A stretch of DNA of 64,000 nt from RGIG4608 sp045643885 (GTDB lineage: Bacteria > Bacillota > Clostridia > Oscillospirales > CAG-272). Shown piece after piece: positions 41,869 to 50,215 of this stretch. A program made the position numbers and the translations under genes. How positions within the stretch are numbered: position 1 is the stretch's first letter; each line of letters begins with the position of its first letter. The notes beneath the pieces were generated by a model that made no database searches, was not told the origin of the DNA, and saw only the letters and a list, made by a program, of their open reading frames with translations. The stretch lies in the NCBI GenBank assembly GCA_045643885.1, contig JAZRFY010000014.1:1-64000 (forward strand), given 5' to 3'.

Positions 41869-43287
41869 TTAGTCCCCCTCACTAGCGCCAAGATAAGCCT
41901 CTTGAACTGCCTTGTTCTTCTGAATCTCCTCGGTAGTACCAATTCCGAGCATCTGACCGAAGCTGATTGCACACACTGTGTCGCATACGCTCATTACAAG
42001 TCCCATATCATGCTCAACAAGAAGAATTGTAACTCCAAATTCATCTCTGATCTTTCTGATAGTTTCAGTCAGCTCTGCAGTTTCCTTATCGTTAAGACCT
42101 GCGGCAGGCTCATCCATGATGATGAGCTTTGCATCAGCCATCAAGGCTCTTGCAATCTCTACCTTCTTAAGGATACCGTAAGGAAGTCCCATAGCGTACC
42201 ACTGAGCATAGCTTTCAAGTCCCATGAATTTAAGGATTCTCATTGCCTTTGCACGAAGCATCTTCTCTTCCTTTTTGAGAGAGGGAGCGCCAAGCAAATG
42301 TCCAACAAATCCCGTTCTATAGGATCTTGTGCTCGCAACCAAAAGATTTTCGACAACCGAAACCTCTTTTACAAGCTCGATATTCTGGAATGTTCTGCCG
42401 ATACCCTGAAGGATAATATCATGCACCTTAAAGGAACGAAGGTCAACAACCTCGCCATATTTGTTTTCAAAGTGCATATCACCACCCGTTGCATCGTAGA
42501 AACGAGTAATACAGTTAAATACTGTTGTCTTACCTGCACCGTTAGGTCCGATAAGTCCAAAGATTTCACCCTTCTTAACGTCAAATGTAAGATCGTCAAC
42601 AGCCTTAAGACCACCGAAGTACATCTTAAGTCCCTCAACTCTCAAAAGAACGTCATCAGGAAGCTCTCTTTCTACATGAGCATTCTTTTTGAGTGCTTCA
42701 ATCTTCTTTTCAAGTGCCTCGATCTTAAGATTGATTGCCATTCTTTCCTTCTCAATCTTCTGTCCGTATTCTCGCTTGAGATTATTTTCAAGCACATGGT
42801 ATTCGGATTCAAGCTTTTCCCTGTGAAGATTAAAGGGTGTTACAAATGTAGAATATCCCTTGTTTATAAACTGTGCCTTCTTCTTTTCAAGAGAGGCGAT
42901 ATAGGCACTTCTCTTTTTATTAAGAGACACCATTTTCTTATCACGTTCAACAAGAACGAATCCATAGGGCTTGCCCTCTTTGACAAGCTTGAAAATCTTC
43001 TTTGCTGCACCGTGATTGATTGCTCTTTGCTTCATATACGCCTTTATGTCGTATTTCTGAAGCTTTTCGTCAAGGATGGACTGAGCATATTCCCCCTTGT
43101 CGCAAGCCTGAAAAGCATCCTTTTCAAGCTTCTTGTTACCTTTTTTAATAAAAGCATTGAGCTTTGCTTCTATCTTATCGTCGTATTTCGAGTCAAGAGT
43201 GATAAGCTCCTCACGGTACGCGTCAAGATATCTGCGAAGCTTGATAAGCTTTGAATTATAGGAGTGCTTAGCCGAGATCTTTGCCAT
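41869..43287 (-). CDS. livG: ABC transporter ATPase LivG-type with 213-residue N-terminal extension
   Basis: 472 residues instead of the usual 250-260. Residues 214-472 are a complete LivG ATPase: Walker A GPNGAGKT (247-254), FQNIELVKEVSVVENLL, signature LPYGILKKVEIARAL, Walker B LIIMDEPAAGLN and the LivG C-terminus. Residues 1-213 are very basic and helical (KHSYNSKLIKLRRYLDAYREEL... LEKKKAQFINKG... KIEALEKKIEALKKNAH) with coiled-coil periodicity in the second half. The extension is in frame and starts at an ATG overlapping livM by 20 bases, so it is genuine coding sequence. Its function is unknown; binding to membrane, nucleic acid or a regulator is possible. Confidence 0.93.
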   Translation of the reverse strand: MAKISAKHSYNSKLIKLRRYLDAYREELITLDSKYDDKIEAKLNAFIKKGNKKLEKDAFQACDKGEYAQSILDEKLQKYDIKAYMKQRAINHGAAKKIFKLVKEGKPYGFVLVERDKKMVSLNKKRSAYIASLEKKKAQFINKGYSTFVTPFNLHREKLESEYHVLENNLKREYGQKIEKERMAINLKIEALEKKIEALKKNAHVERELPDDVLLRVEGLKMYFGGLKAVDDLTFDVKKGEIFGLIGPNGAGKTTVFNCITRFYDATGGDMHFENKYGEVVDLRSFKVHDIILQGIGRTFQNIELVKEVSVVENLLVASTRSYRTGFVGHLLGAPSLKKEEKMLRAKAMRILKFMGLESYAQWYAMGLPYGILKKVEIARALMADAKLIIMDEPAAGLNDKETAELTETIRKIRDEFGVTILLVEHDMGLVMSVCDTVCAISFGQMLGIGTTEEIQKNKAVQEAYLGASEGD

Positions 43288-44362
43288 ACTTAGCCTCCTT
43301 CATCTTCTTGCTTAATGCCTTGAATTTTGTTTTAAGCTCAACAAAGAGCTGAGCAAGTCCGCCCGGATAGAACATAACGATCACGATTACCAAAACACCC
43401 GATGCGAGAGTGATGATAAGGGGATTTTCTGCAAAGAACGGAATCTGTTGGAACACTACAAGGTCGATACCGTACATAATGAACGTTCCGATAACTGCAC
43501 CCCAAACGGATTTATATCCACCGATGATTACCGCAGCCAAAATGTTAAGCGAGGTAATAAGTGCATAATAACCGGTTGCGTCAGTTGCGTCTGCAGAACG
43601 AACTACCATCATAAGAAGTACGCCTGTAAGTGATGCATATGCAGTACAGATAACGAAAGCCATAAGTCTGTACTTGATAAGGCTGATACCCATTGCCTGA
43701 GCCGCTGCAGTACTGTTCTTCATTGCAAGCATTGCTCTTCCTGTGGGGCTATTGATAAGATTGGTTGTCACTATCATAACGATAACGAGGAAGAAGGATA
43801 CAAGCATAAGGGATGAGGTTCTGGGGAATTTTATGCCGAAAAGAACTGCATCCTTTGAGCTGAGCGTGAGCTTGGGCTCGATAGCCGCATAAAGTGTTCT
43901 CAAAATTTCAGAAAGTGCAAGAGTAAGAATTACAAGATAGATACCCTCGATTCTGAGTGAGATAAATCCAACGATAAGTCCGATAAGTACGGAGATGAGT
44001 ATGGCAGACAAGAGCGCCACAAAGAAGGGCAAGCCTGATTCTACCATAACGTAATGCACCGCATAAGTACCGATACCGATAAAGCCACCGGTACCAAGAG
44101 ATGCAAGTCCTGAATATCCCATAAGCAAGCAGAAGCCGATGGACGCGATTGCATAAGCAAAGGTGGTCGCAAAGGATGACTGCCATGCATAAGGAAGTAT
44201 CTTTTCAGTCGCAAGAACACCAACGATGCACATTATCACACCGAATACTATGTATTGGAGTGCTGCATTCTTAAATATCTTGCGCATGATTTCTGTTAAT
44301 TTATCCTGTTTCTTTATTTCCTTGCCAAACAAGGTGTAATTTTTCATCATATATTTATTCAT
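43268..44362 (-). CDS. livM: ABC transporter permease LivM-type
   Basis: 364 residues with about ten hydrophobic helices and the LivM signatures GYSGLASLGTGGFIGIGTYAV and GRAMLAMKNSTAAAQAMGISLIKYRLMAFVICTAYASLTGVL. An N-terminal cytoplasmic stretch (MNKYMMKNYTLFGKEIKKQDKLTEIMRKI) precedes the first helix. It starts 4 bases after livH and overlaps livG. Confidence 0.94.
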   Translation of the reverse strand: MNKYMMKNYTLFGKEIKKQDKLTEIMRKIFKNAALQYIVFGVIMCIVGVLATEKILPYAWQSSFATTFAYAIASIGFCLLMGYSGLASLGTGGFIGIGTYAVHYVMVESGLPFFVALLSAILISVLIGLIVGFISLRIEGIYLVILTLALSEILRTLYAAIEPKLTLSSKDAVLFGIKFPRTSSLMLVSFFLVIVMIVTTNLINSPTGRAMLAMKNSTAAAQAMGISLIKYRLMAFVICTAYASLTGVLLMMVVRSADATDATGYYALITSLNILAAVIIGGYKSVWGAVIGTFIMYGIDLVVFQQIPFFAENPLIITLASGVLVIVIVMFYPGGLAQLFVELKTKFKALSKKMKEAKYGKDLG

Positions 44363-44366
44363 ATCG

Positions 44367-45281
44367 TTACACCTTCTTTGCTATTTTTTTGCCAAAGATT
44401 CCCTGAGGCTTAATAAAGATAAGCACAAGAGCAATTACATAAACGATTACCTTTGACCAGCTTGTGTATTCAGAAAGACCGAGGATGTTAAAGATTGCAA
44501 ATACGATGTTCTCTGCAAGCGGGATAAGGAGTGCGCAGATTACAGGTCCGTGGAATGTGCCGAAGCCACCCAAAATACCTGCAAGGAATGCACTTACCTG
44601 ATATTCCGTCATAAAGTAACTCGAAACAACCTTTACCTCAGAGGCTCTCATGTATGCCGCAAGAGCACCGAGAGCACCCGCAAGTCCCCAAGATACTGCA
44701 GTTACCACGTGAGTGTTAATACCCATCATACCTGCAACGTATTCGTTTGAAGCAGTTGCACGAACTGAAAGTCCCCATTTGCTGTATCTTAAAAGGACGA
44801 ATATGAGAGGAATGATAACTGCCGTAATGGCTACGCAAGCAATCGCGTTATACGTTACCGTAATAGCCGGACTACCCTCAACCTCGATAGAAAGATTGCC
44901 CTTAATCAAGGAGTTTATCATATACTGCTCGATATTACCAAAGATTACGGGAATAAGACCTGTAATGATGGATATAAGTCCCATAGTGATAATCTGCTTG
45001 CTGAGCGCGTTAACGTAACGGCCGTTTCTGAAAAGTCCTACGTCAACAACAACAGCAATAAGCATTGAAGCCACCATTGAAAGAGCAATACCTACAATGA
45101 CGGGTAATCCAATCTTGGTTATTGCCAACGAAGCAACGTATGCACCAAAGGCAGATATAACACCTTGGGAAAAGTTAGTTGTAAACGACGTTCTGAAGAT
45201 AAGGGTAATAGCCATAGTAACTATGGCAGTAACACACATAGGAATTAAAGAACTCAAAAATGTGTTAATAATTTGTACCAT
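44367..45281 (-). CDS. livH: ABC transporter permease LivH-type
   Basis: 304 residues, eight or so hydrophobic helices, with the LivH motifs TNFSQGVISAFGAYVA, VRATASNEYVAGMMGINTHVVTAVSWGLAGALGALAAYM and AFLAGILGGFGTFHGPVICALLI. It begins 3 bases after the KAS III-like gene, which physically links importer and enzyme genes in one operon. Confidence 0.94.
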   Translation of the reverse strand: MVQIINTFLSSLIPMCVTAIVTMAITLIFRTSFTTNFSQGVISAFGAYVASLAITKIGLPVIVGIALSMVASMLIAVVVDVGLFRNGRYVNALSKQIITMGLISIITGLIPVIFGNIEQYMINSLIKGNLSIEVEGSPAITVTYNAIACVAITAVIIPLIFVLLRYSKWGLSVRATASNEYVAGMMGINTHVVTAVSWGLAGALGALAAYMRASEVKVVSSYFMTEYQVSAFLAGILGGFGTFHGPVICALLIPLAENIVFAIFNILGLSEYTSWSKVIVYVIALVLIFIKPQGIFGKKIAKKV

Positions 45282-45284
45282 ATA

Positions 45285-46301
45285 TTATCCCCACTGAATG
45301 ATATTTGCAGCCCAAGTGTAACCGATACCTGCAGCAATCATACATACTGTGCTTCCCTCTTTAACCTTACCTTCTTTAAGTGCAAGCTCAAGAGAAAGGA
45401 TCTGGTCGATCTGACCGATGTGACCGTAATCCTCAAGGTAGATGGACTTATCCTCGGAAAGACCGAGATCTGCAAGCATTGCCTTGTGTCCACTTCTCTT
45501 GATGTGAAGGATGGAGAGATAATCGATGTCCTCACGTGTCTTGTCAGACTTGCGAAGAGCCTCATCGATGCAATGATACCAGTTGGGCATGGAAACTGTA
45601 TTAAGAAGTCCCTTCATCTTGGGAGAATCCATAAGACGAAGCATGCCGTATTCCTTAAAGTTCTCAGCTGTAATAGGCTCATTGATACCACCCACCTTGG
45701 AGCCACATGTGTGAACAACGCTACCGTCACTCATAAGATGTGTGCCAAGAAGAAGGTTCTTGCCGTAATTCTTCTTAAGAAGGATCGCGCCACCACCTGC
45801 ACCGAGGTTGAACATAAAGGAAACACCACTGTCCTTATAGTCGATAAAATCGCAGTTACGGTAACCGCCGCAAACCAAAACTGTGTTGATTTCGTCATCT
45901 GCGATGAGCATATCCTTAGCAAGCTTCATTGCTGAAACTGCTGTGCAGCATCTGTTCTGAACGTCGATACCCCACGCATTCTTTGCGCCGATTCTGTCCT
46001 GAACGTAGCATGCACTTGTGGTAAGAGGATATTCCTTCCACTCTTCTGTGATACAAAGGATAGCGTCAATTTCAAGAGGATCAACACCTGTGTTCTCAAG
46101 GCACTTGAGAGCTGCAAGAGCACCCATTTCCTGTGTACCGTCACAAGCATCCTCTGAAGGCATATATTTCTGATTGATGCCGAGCTTATCTCTAACTGCA
46201 TCTTCACTCCAAACGCCACCTGTAGCGTCGGAAATTTCTTTAGCTGTCATTATTTTCTTGGGCAAGTATGTACCAACGCCCACAATACCTACGTTTACCA
46301 T
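45285..46301 (-). CDS. 3-oxoacyl-ACP synthase III-like (thiolase-fold) protein
   Basis: 338 residues with the FabH/KAS III fold (VNVGIVGVGTYLPKKIMTAKEI at the start, AAGIGYTWAANIIQWG at the end). The active-site cysteine is in NRCCTAVSAM (118-119) and a histidine occurs in LHIKRSG. The position of the FabH asparagine reads DYGHIGQID, so the usual Cys-His-Asn triad is altered to Cys-His-His. Substrate and reaction are unknown; it could condense acyl-CoAs or act as an acyltransferase. It sits between the SDR gene and livH. Confidence 0.85.
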   Translation of the reverse strand: MVNVGIVGVGTYLPKKIMTAKEISDATGGVWSEDAVRDKLGINQKYMPSEDACDGTQEMGALAALKCLENTGVDPLEIDAILCITEEWKEYPLTTSACYVQDRIGAKNAWGIDVQNRCCTAVSAMKLAKDMLIADDEINTVLVCGGYRNCDFIDYKDSGVSFMFNLGAGGGAILLKKNYGKNLLLGTHLMSDGSVVHTCGSKVGGINEPITAENFKEYGMLRLMDSPKMKGLLNTVSMPNWYHCIDEALRKSDKTREDIDYLSILHIKRSGHKAMLADLGLSEDKSIYLEDYGHIGQIDQILSLELALKEGKVKEGSTVCMIAAGIGYTWAANIIQWG

Positions 46302-46357
46302 TTAGATTTCCTCCAAATTATTTTGTAGCTTTATTTTGATTTGATTTTTTACTTTAA

Positions 46358-47077
46358 TTAAAGTCTCATACCGCCGTTAACGGAGAGAACGTGTCCTGTT
46401 ACGTAAGAAGCATCGTCACTTGCAAGGAAGAGAGCAGCCTTTGCGATTTCCTCGGGCTGACCGAGTCTGCCAAGCATTGTAAGTCCTGCGAATTTCTGAA
46501 GAAGCTCTTCGGGAACTGTCTTCATCATATCAGTCATGATGTAACCGGGAGCAATTGCATTGCATCTTACGGGAACGCCCTTGCGAGCAAATTCCTTAGC
46601 CCATGTCTTTGTAAGACCGATAACGCCTGCCTTAGAAGCTGCGTAGTTTGCCTGACCGATGTTTCCGTATTCACCAACTACGGATGAGATATTGATGATA
46701 GAACCACCACCAATTTCCTCCATAAAGGGACCAACGTAACGTGTGAGATTAAATACACCCTTAAGGTTGATATCAATAACGAGATCCCACATATCGTCGG
46801 TCATCTTTCTTGTCATAGCATCGCGTGTGATACCTGCGTTGTTAACAAGAATATCAATCTTGCCGTACTTCTCTTTTACGTATTCAAAGAAATTCTTGCA
46901 AGCCTCACCGTCAGTAACGTTGAGCTGATAGTATTCTACACTTTCGTTTTCATATGTCAAAGGCATCATGTCAACTGCAATTACCTTTGCGCCCTCTCTT
47001 GCGAATGTAAGAGCCATTTCGCCGCCAAGTCCCTTAGCGCCACCTGTTACTATTGCAACCTTATTTTCAAGTCTCAT
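46358..47077 (-). CDS. SDR-family 3-oxoacyl/acetoacetyl-CoA reductase (FabG/PhaB-like)
   Basis: 239 residues. The cofactor loop TGGAKGLGGEMA, NNAG, and the catalytic Ser-Tyr-Lys in INISSVVGEYGNIGQANYAASKAG are complete, and the C-terminus LFLASDDASYVTGHVLSVNGGM is standard. Beside thiolase and a MaoC hydratase it most likely reduces acetoacetyl-CoA or a longer 3-oxoacyl-CoA to the (R)-3-hydroxyacyl-CoA, as PhaB does. AGGAGGATATTAGA precedes the ATG. Confidence 0.92.
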   Translation of the reverse strand: MRLENKVAIVTGGAKGLGGEMALTFAREGAKVIAVDMMPLTYENESVEYYQLNVTDGEACKNFFEYVKEKYGKIDILVNNAGITRDAMTRKMTDDMWDLVIDINLKGVFNLTRYVGPFMEEIGGGSIINISSVVGEYGNIGQANYAASKAGVIGLTKTWAKEFARKGVPVRCNAIAPGYIMTDMMKTVPEELLQKFAGLTMLGRLGQPEEIAKAALFLASDDASYVTGHVLSVNGGMRL

Positions 47078-47098
47078 TCTAATATCCTCCTTAAATTT

Positions 47099-48307
47099 TT
47101 ATTTAATGTTTTTAAGAACTACTGCAGTACCCATACCGCCACCGATGCAAAGAGATGCAACGCCGTATTCCTTGCCGCTTCTCTTAAGCTCGTGTGCAAG
47201 AGTAACAATAATTCTGTTTCCGCTAGCTCCAACGGGATGTCCGAGAGCAATAGCGCCGCCGTTTACGTTACAACGGGAAACGATGTATTCGGGATCAACT
47301 CCGTGTCCCTCGGAAAGAAGCTTAACAACACCGAGTGACTGAGCTGCAAATGCCTCATTAAGCTCGAAAAGATCGATTTCGTCAATCTTCATCTTAGCAT
47401 TCTTGAGTGCGTTAGTTACAGCGGGAACGGGACCAAGGCCCATAACGTCGGGCTCAACACCGCCCTGACCTACTGCAACGATTTCTGCCATAGGAGTAAG
47501 AGAATACTTCTCTACTGCCTCCTCACTTGCGAGAACACAGAAGGAAGCACCGTCATTGATACCTGATGCATTACCTGCAGTTACTGTACCGTCGGGCTTG
47601 AACGCGGGACGGAGAGTACCGAGCTTTTCAAGAGTAGTTGAGCGGTTGATATATTCGTCCGCATCAAAAATGATTTCCTTTCTTCCTGCCTTAACAGTAA
47701 GAGGAACGATTTCGTCAACAAACTTGCCCGCATCCTGAGCTGCGATAGCTTTAGCCTGGGAATTGATAGCAAATTCATCCTGCATCTCTCTTGTGATGCC
47801 GTATCTTTCGGCAACGTTTTCAGCTGTAATGCCCATGTGCATATTTCCAAAGGCATCTGTAAGGGAGTCGATGAGCATGTGGTCAACAAGCTTCATCTCA
47901 CCCATCTTATTTCCACCTCTCACCTTGCCGGGAACAAGATAAGGAGCACCGCTCATTACCTCAGTTCCACCTGCCGCGATGAGATCGGCAGAGCCTGCCT
48001 TGATGGCAGTAAATGCGTTCATAACGGCTTTCATACCGCTTCCGCAAACCATATTAAGTGAATAAGCAGGAATTTCAACGGGTACACCTGCGCCGATAGA
48101 AACCTGACGGCCGGGACCCTGCTTTACTCCTGCGGGAAGAACGTTACCTACAATTACCTCGTCAAGCCATTCAGGCTTTACGTTACCAGCTTCAAGCGTA
48201 GCCTTAAGCACGTCTGCGCCAAGTTTTGTGGGAGAAATGTCTTTAAGTGTACCGAGCATAGTGCCGATAGCACTTCTCTTTGCACTTACCAAAAATACTT
48301 TACTCAT
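47099..48307 (-). CDS. thlA: Acetyl-CoA C-acetyltransferase (thiolase)
   Basis: 402 residues with the acyl-binding cysteine in LNMVCGSGMKAV, the GHPVGASGNRI histidine and the C-terminal CIGGGMG cysteine. It condenses two acetyl-CoA to acetoacetyl-CoA or cleaves 3-oxoacyl-CoA. The start was set at the ATG (MSKVFLVSAKRSAIG) after AAAGGAAGATCACCC. It is separated from etfA by 130 bases containing a long stem-loop. Confidence 0.95.
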   Translation of the reverse strand: MSKVFLVSAKRSAIGTMLGTLKDISPTKLGADVLKATLEAGNVKPEWLDEVIVGNVLPAGVKQGPGRQVSIGAGVPVEIPAYSLNMVCGSGMKAVMNAFTAIKAGSADLIAAGGTEVMSGAPYLVPGKVRGGNKMGEMKLVDHMLIDSLTDAFGNMHMGITAENVAERYGITREMQDEFAINSQAKAIAAQDAGKFVDEIVPLTVKAGRKEIIFDADEYINRSTTLEKLGTLRPAFKPDGTVTAGNASGINDGASFCVLASEEAVEKYSLTPMAEIVAVGQGGVEPDVMGLGPVPAVTNALKNAKMKIDEIDLFELNEAFAAQSLGVVKLLSEGHGVDPEYIVSRCNVNGGAIALGHPVGASGNRIIVTLAHELKRSGKEYGVASLCIGGGMGTAVVLKNIK

Positions 48308-48348
48308 GGGTGATCTTCCTTTCATTATAAATTTTTTTATAGTAATGT

Positions 48349-48428
48349 CAGTGCCATAATACCGATACTTTCGTCCACCCAGTAAAGGGGGGACGAAAGC
48401 TTTTTATCGATCGGTACTGTGCTGGCAC
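48349..48428. other. Long intercistronic stem-loop between etfA and thiolase gene
   Basis: Nested arms CTTTCGTCC/GGACGAAAG, ACCGAT/ATCGGT and GTGCCA/TGGCAC give a stem of about 80 bases in all. No T-run follows on the minus strand, so it is more likely a processing or stability element than a terminator. Confidence 0.65.
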
Positions 48429-48437
48429 AGTTTTCTA

Positions 48438-49403
48438 TTAAAGTAATTTGTTAAGGTTCTTGAATACTGCTTCAGCGTCTGCAACGATACCGAGGTTAGC
48501 AACCTTGAAGATGGGTGCGTTCTTATCAGTATTTACTGCAACGATGAATTCGGATTCTTCCATACCTGCAAGGTGCTGAATAGCACCGCTGATACCGAAT
48601 GCAAGATATGCCTCGGGACGAACTGTCTTACCTGTCTGTCCTACCTGGCGAGCATGCTCAACGATACCTGCGTCAACAAGTGTTCTGGAAGCAGAAACTG
48701 TTGCCTTAAGCTTGTGTGCAACCTCGTGTGCGCTGTCGATGTTCTTAACACCACGACCGCAGGATACAAGAATCTTTGCATCCTCGATGTTTGCCTCTGC
48801 CTTTTCGGACTTAACCTCTTCAATAACAGTTACTGCAAACTTGGATGTATCCCATTCAATGCTCTCAACTACGATCTCACCTGTGCGGGATGCGTCTGCT
48901 TCAAGCTTCTTCATAACGCCGGGACGTACTGTTGACATCTGAGGACGGTGGTCGGGACAAATGATAGTTGCAAAAAGGTTACCGCCAAAAGCAGGTCTTG
49001 TCATGAAGAGATTGCCCTCTTCATCCATTTCAAGCTTTGTGCAGTCAGCTGTAAGACCTGTCTTAAGTCTTGCAGAAAGTCTGGGTGCAAGATCACGGCC
49101 AATGCTTGTAGCTCCGAAGAGGATTACGTTGGGCTCGTACTTTCTTGCGATATATGTAACTGCCTGAGCATAGGGTTCAGTTACGAATTTTTCAAGATTT
49201 TCGTCGTCAACGACGTAAACGCCGTCAGCTCCGTGTGCGATAAGAGTCTGTGCCTTATCCTTTACGTTGTGTCCAAGAAGGACTGCATTTACTTTTTCGC
49301 CTGTCTTTTCGGCAAGCTCTCTTGCAACGCCGAGAAGCTCAAGAGCAACGCTCTGCACTTCACCGTCACGCTGTTCGCAGAATACCCAAATATTCTTTGC
49401 CAT
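48438..49403 (-). CDS. etfA: Electron transfer flavoprotein alpha subunit
   Basis: 321 residues. The C-terminal FAD domain is typical: VSCGRGVKNIDS, GIVEHARQVGQTGKTVRPEAYLAFGISGAIQHLAGM, and VNTDKNAPIFKVANLGIVADAE. With EtfB it passes electrons between acyl-CoA dehydrogenase and other carriers; in clostridial butyrate formation the complex can bifurcate electrons to ferredoxin. Sequence alone does not settle whether this one bifurcates. It follows etfB by 14 bases. Confidence 0.96.
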   Translation of the reverse strand: MAKNIWVFCEQRDGEVQSVALELLGVARELAEKTGEKVNAVLLGHNVKDKAQTLIAHGADGVYVVDDENLEKFVTEPYAQAVTYIARKYEPNVILFGATSIGRDLAPRLSARLKTGLTADCTKLEMDEEGNLFMTRPAFGGNLFATIICPDHRPQMSTVRPGVMKKLEADASRTGEIVVESIEWDTSKFAVTVIEEVKSEKAEANIEDAKILVSCGRGVKNIDSAHEVAHKLKATVSASRTLVDAGIVEHARQVGQTGKTVRPEAYLAFGISGAIQHLAGMEESEFIVAVNTDKNAPIFKVANLGIVADAEAVFKNLNKLL

Positions 49404-49417
49404 TGTTCAGTACCTCC

Positions 49418-50203
49418 TTAAATAAGATGACGGCCCTTAAGCGCGTCAACGATCGCCTTAGCGGCAGATTCGGGATCGAGCTCAAGAGTTTCGATTGTTT
49501 TGTCAAACTGCTTTGTTGCTGTGGACTTAACCTTAGTGGGTGAACCGCCAAGACCGATGTCGTCCTTATTGATGTCAAGATCAGCAAATGTGATGATGCC
49601 GATCTCCTTCTCATCCTGACCTACGATATCCCAAACGTTCATGTATCTGGGCTTTGAAAGTGAGGAAAGGATAGTTACAAGGCACATGCCCTTAACCTTA
49701 AGTGTCTGATATCTGTCCTCGAATTCTCTCTTAACGATGAGAGCATCACATTCTGTGCAGTAGTCAACTGCTGCAGCATATGTGATCTGAGGGATACCAA
49801 GATGCTCAGCGATCTGAGGACCAACCTGAGCTGTGTCACCGTCGATAGCCTGACGGCCACAGAATACAACGTCCGCACCGAGCTTTTTGATAGCGCCTGC
49901 GATGATTGTGGATGTTGCAAGTGTGTCAGAGCCTGCAAATGCTCTGTCTGTAAGAAGGAATGCCTCGTCAGCACCCATAGCAAGAGCCTCGCGCAATGCC
50001 TTTTCTGCCTGAGCAGGGCCCATTGTGATTACTGTTACTGTTGCGCCAACCTTTTCCTTGAGCTGAAGAGCTGCCTCAATAGCTGTCTTATCATCGGGGT
50101 TGATGATACTGGGAACACCGTCACGCTTAAGTGTATTTGTTACGGGATCGATTTTGATCTCGGTTGTATTGGGAACCTGTTTAATACATACGATTATTTT
50201 CAT
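49418..50203 (-). CDS. etfB: Electron transfer flavoprotein beta subunit
   Basis: 261 residues beginning MKIIVCIKQVPNTTEIKIDP, with the nucleotide-binding segment VFCGRQAIDGDTAQVGPQIAEHLG. It pairs with the adjacent etfA and lies 12 bases after the acyl-CoA dehydrogenase gene, the usual arrangement of bcd-etfBA. Confidence 0.96.
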   Translation of the reverse strand: MKIIVCIKQVPNTTEIKIDPVTNTLKRDGVPSIINPDDKTAIEAALQLKEKVGATVTVITMGPAQAEKALREALAMGADEAFLLTDRAFAGSDTLATSTIIAGAIKKLGADVVFCGRQAIDGDTAQVGPQIAEHLGIPQITYAAAVDYCTECDALIVKREFEDRYQTLKVKGMCLVTILSSLSKPRYMNVWDIVGQDEKEIGIITFADLDINKDDIGLGGSPTKVKSTATKQFDKTIETLELDPESAAKAIVDALKGRHLI

Positions 50204-50215
50204 TTTCGTTCATCC

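Noticed and set aside
41836..43254. 472-codon open frame antisense to livG
   Set aside because: A mirror of the livG reading frame; no ribosome binding site and no recognisable domain.
48573..48935. Cysteine-rich plus-strand frame inside etfA
   Set aside because: Antisense shadow of etfA.
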